Shown one piece after another: positions 30,005 to 30,871 of a DNA stretch of 30,871 nt (position 1 is the stretch's first letter; every line of letters starts with the position of its first letter). Below the pieces are notes generated by a model. The model worked only from the letters and a program-made list of their open reading frames with translations. It was not told the origin of the DNA and ran no database searches. The position numbers were made by a program, and so were the translations under genes. Source of the stretch: JBEIVB01 sp040374085 (GTDB taxonomy: Bacteria > Bacteroidota > Bacteroidia > UBA4408); assembly GCA_040374085.1 (NCBI GenBank), contig JBEIVB010000021.1, positions 1-30,871 of the forward strand, read 5' to 3'.

Positions 30005-30871
30005 ATGGCAAAGAAGGTGGTACACAAAATCTTAAATCGCGACATAAGTTGGTTGTCGTTTAACGAACGGGTTTTACAGGAGGCGACGGATCCTAAGGTT
30101 CCGCTTATTGAGCGCATTCGGTTTATGGGGATTTTTTCCCGCAACCGAGATGAGTTTTTCCGTGTTCGGGTGGCTACCCTTCAGCGCATGTTAACAGCCG
30201 GTGGGAAGTCCGTAGAGCTCATTGGGGAGAAGCCGGCTCAATTGGTAAAGGAGATACAGGAGATTGTAACCCTGCAGCAGCACATGCTTGAAGATATTTT
30301 TCAAGCAAAGCTTGCCGAGCTCGAAAAGGAAAACATTTTTCTACTCAACGAAACTCAACTGGATCCTGACCAGGAGGGATTCGTTCGAAACCACTTTTTG
30401 GAAAGGGTGCTGCCCTACCTTGTTCCACTAATGATAGACGATGAATCGGGCTTCCCTTATTTGCGTGACAAATCCTCCTTTTTGTTTTTACGCATCAGCA
30501 AAAAAGGAAAGGGGAAAAAGCCCACCTACTCCATCATCGAACTCCCCACCCATGTGATGTCGCGCTTTGTGGTATTGCCCCGAAAAGGAGATAGGCATTT
30601 TGTTATGATGCTTGATGACGTGATTCGGTTTGGATTGGACGAGATTTTCTATATTTTCGACTACGACCACATCGACAGCCACATGATCAAAATCACACGG
30701 GATGCCGAGATGGATATTGAATATGATTATTCCCAGCACATCGTAGAAAAAATTACCAAAGGCCTGAAAGGCCGCAAGGTTGGCCACATTGTCCGCTTTA
30801 CCTACGATGGTGATATGCCCACCGAGATGCTTCGTTTCATTAGTAAGAAGATGAAATTGGGTAGAGACAAC
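30005..30871 (+). CDS. ppk1: Polyphosphate kinase 1, N-terminal part (cut by window edge)
   Basis: From ATG 30005 the frame stays open to the window end, 289 residues of a family that is usually about 690. The product starts MAKKVVHKILNRDISWLSFNERVLQEA and continues with VPLIERIRFMGIFSRNRDEFFRVRVA, the PPK1 N-terminal domain. It then passes into the 'head' domain (VLPYLVPLMIDDE, SIIELPTHVMSRFVVLP, YIFDYDHIDSHMIKITRDAEMDI). The catalytic histidines and the C-domains lie beyond the window. PPK1 makes polyphosphate from ATP at the membrane or in granules. The gene follows a strong terminator, so it needs its own promoter in 29932-30004. TAAGTTTT (29936) and TAATTTCA (29978) are only weak candidates. 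Confidence 0.93.
   Translation, partial: MAKKVVHKILNRDISWLSFNERVLQEATDPKVPLIERIRFMGIFSRNRDEFFRVRVATLQRMLTAGGKSVELIGEKPAQLVKEIQEIVTLQQHMLEDIFQAKLAELEKENIFLLNETQLDPDQEGFVRNHFLERVLPYLVPLMIDDESGFPYLRDKSSFLFLRISKKGKGKKPTYSIIELPTHVMSRFVVLPRKGDRHFVMMLDDVIRFGLDEIFYIFDYDHIDSHMIKITRDAEMDIEYDYSQHIVEKITKGLKGRKVGHIVRFTYDGDMPTEMLRFISKKMKLGRDN

Overview
The window looks like an ordinary chromosomal segment of a member of the Bacteroidota, probably a free-living, Flavobacteriales-like lineage. Five things point there. Several genes carry the Bacteroidota sigma-factor -7 box TAnnTTTG (exact copies before uvrD/pcrA, the SpoU methyltransferase, infB, rimP, the nucleoside kinase and a small membrane protein). 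Start-codon leaders are A-rich with little Shine-Dalgarno sequence. A Wzi/RemB-type outer-membrane protein is present. The copper ATPase, NusA and IF-2 have the sizes usual for that phylum. The secreted lipoprotein resembles a type I know mainly from Bacteroidota. I judge GC content by eye as near 50 percent. I see no rRNA, tRNA, CRISPR array, insertion sequence, integrase or phage gene, and no clear sign of horizontal transfer.

Layout. Positions 1-3137 (minus): acetyl-CoA synthetase, then mannose-1-phosphate guanylyltransferase, then the first 19 codons of an exported protein that runs off the left edge. 3244-4260 (plus): a membrane-anchored SRPBCC/GyrI-like protein. 4370-4432: a doubtful 20-residue ORF. 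4522-9553 (minus): UvrD/PcrA helicase, FAD-dependent oxidoreductase, deoxynucleoside kinase and a small exported protein. 9666-12294 (plus): SpoU-type RNA methyltransferase overlapping a CopA-type Cu(+) ATPase. 12291-19634 (minus): a long co-directional block, rimP-nusA-infB followed by a WecA/MraY-type glycosyl-1-phosphate transferase and a Wzi-family outer-membrane protein. 19867-20220 (plus): an unrecognised two-helix membrane protein. 20281-24057 (minus): tetrapyrrole operon hemA-hemCD(fusion)-hemB. 24269-25737 (plus): DUF2452 protein, LON-substrate-binding-domain protein and D-aminoacyl-tRNA deacylase. 25748-28798 (minus): PpiD-like folding factor, a strong terminator, then the ribosome-assembly GTPase RsgA. 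29014-29877 (plus): a lipoprotein closed by a strong terminator. 30005 to the end (plus): the N-terminal part of polyphosphate kinase 1.

How the genes work together. The rimP-nusA-infB block joins 30S maturation, transcription elongation and translation initiation; rsgA, dtd and the methyltransferase add ribosome and tRNA upkeep. The hem cluster takes glutamyl-tRNA to uroporphyrinogen III in three overlapping genes. WecA-like, Wzi-like and ManC proteins suggest surface polysaccharide synthesis.

I found no clearly new multi-gene system. The most notable signals are regulatory. The rimP operon has an excellent promoter followed by a leader of about 50 nt dominated by an intrinsic-terminator hairpin just before the start codon. 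A second terminator-type hairpin abuts the rsgA start codon. Several -7 boxes lie so close to start codons that the mRNAs may be leaderless. A GCATG motif repeats at exact 31-bp spacing across the methyltransferase promoter and start.
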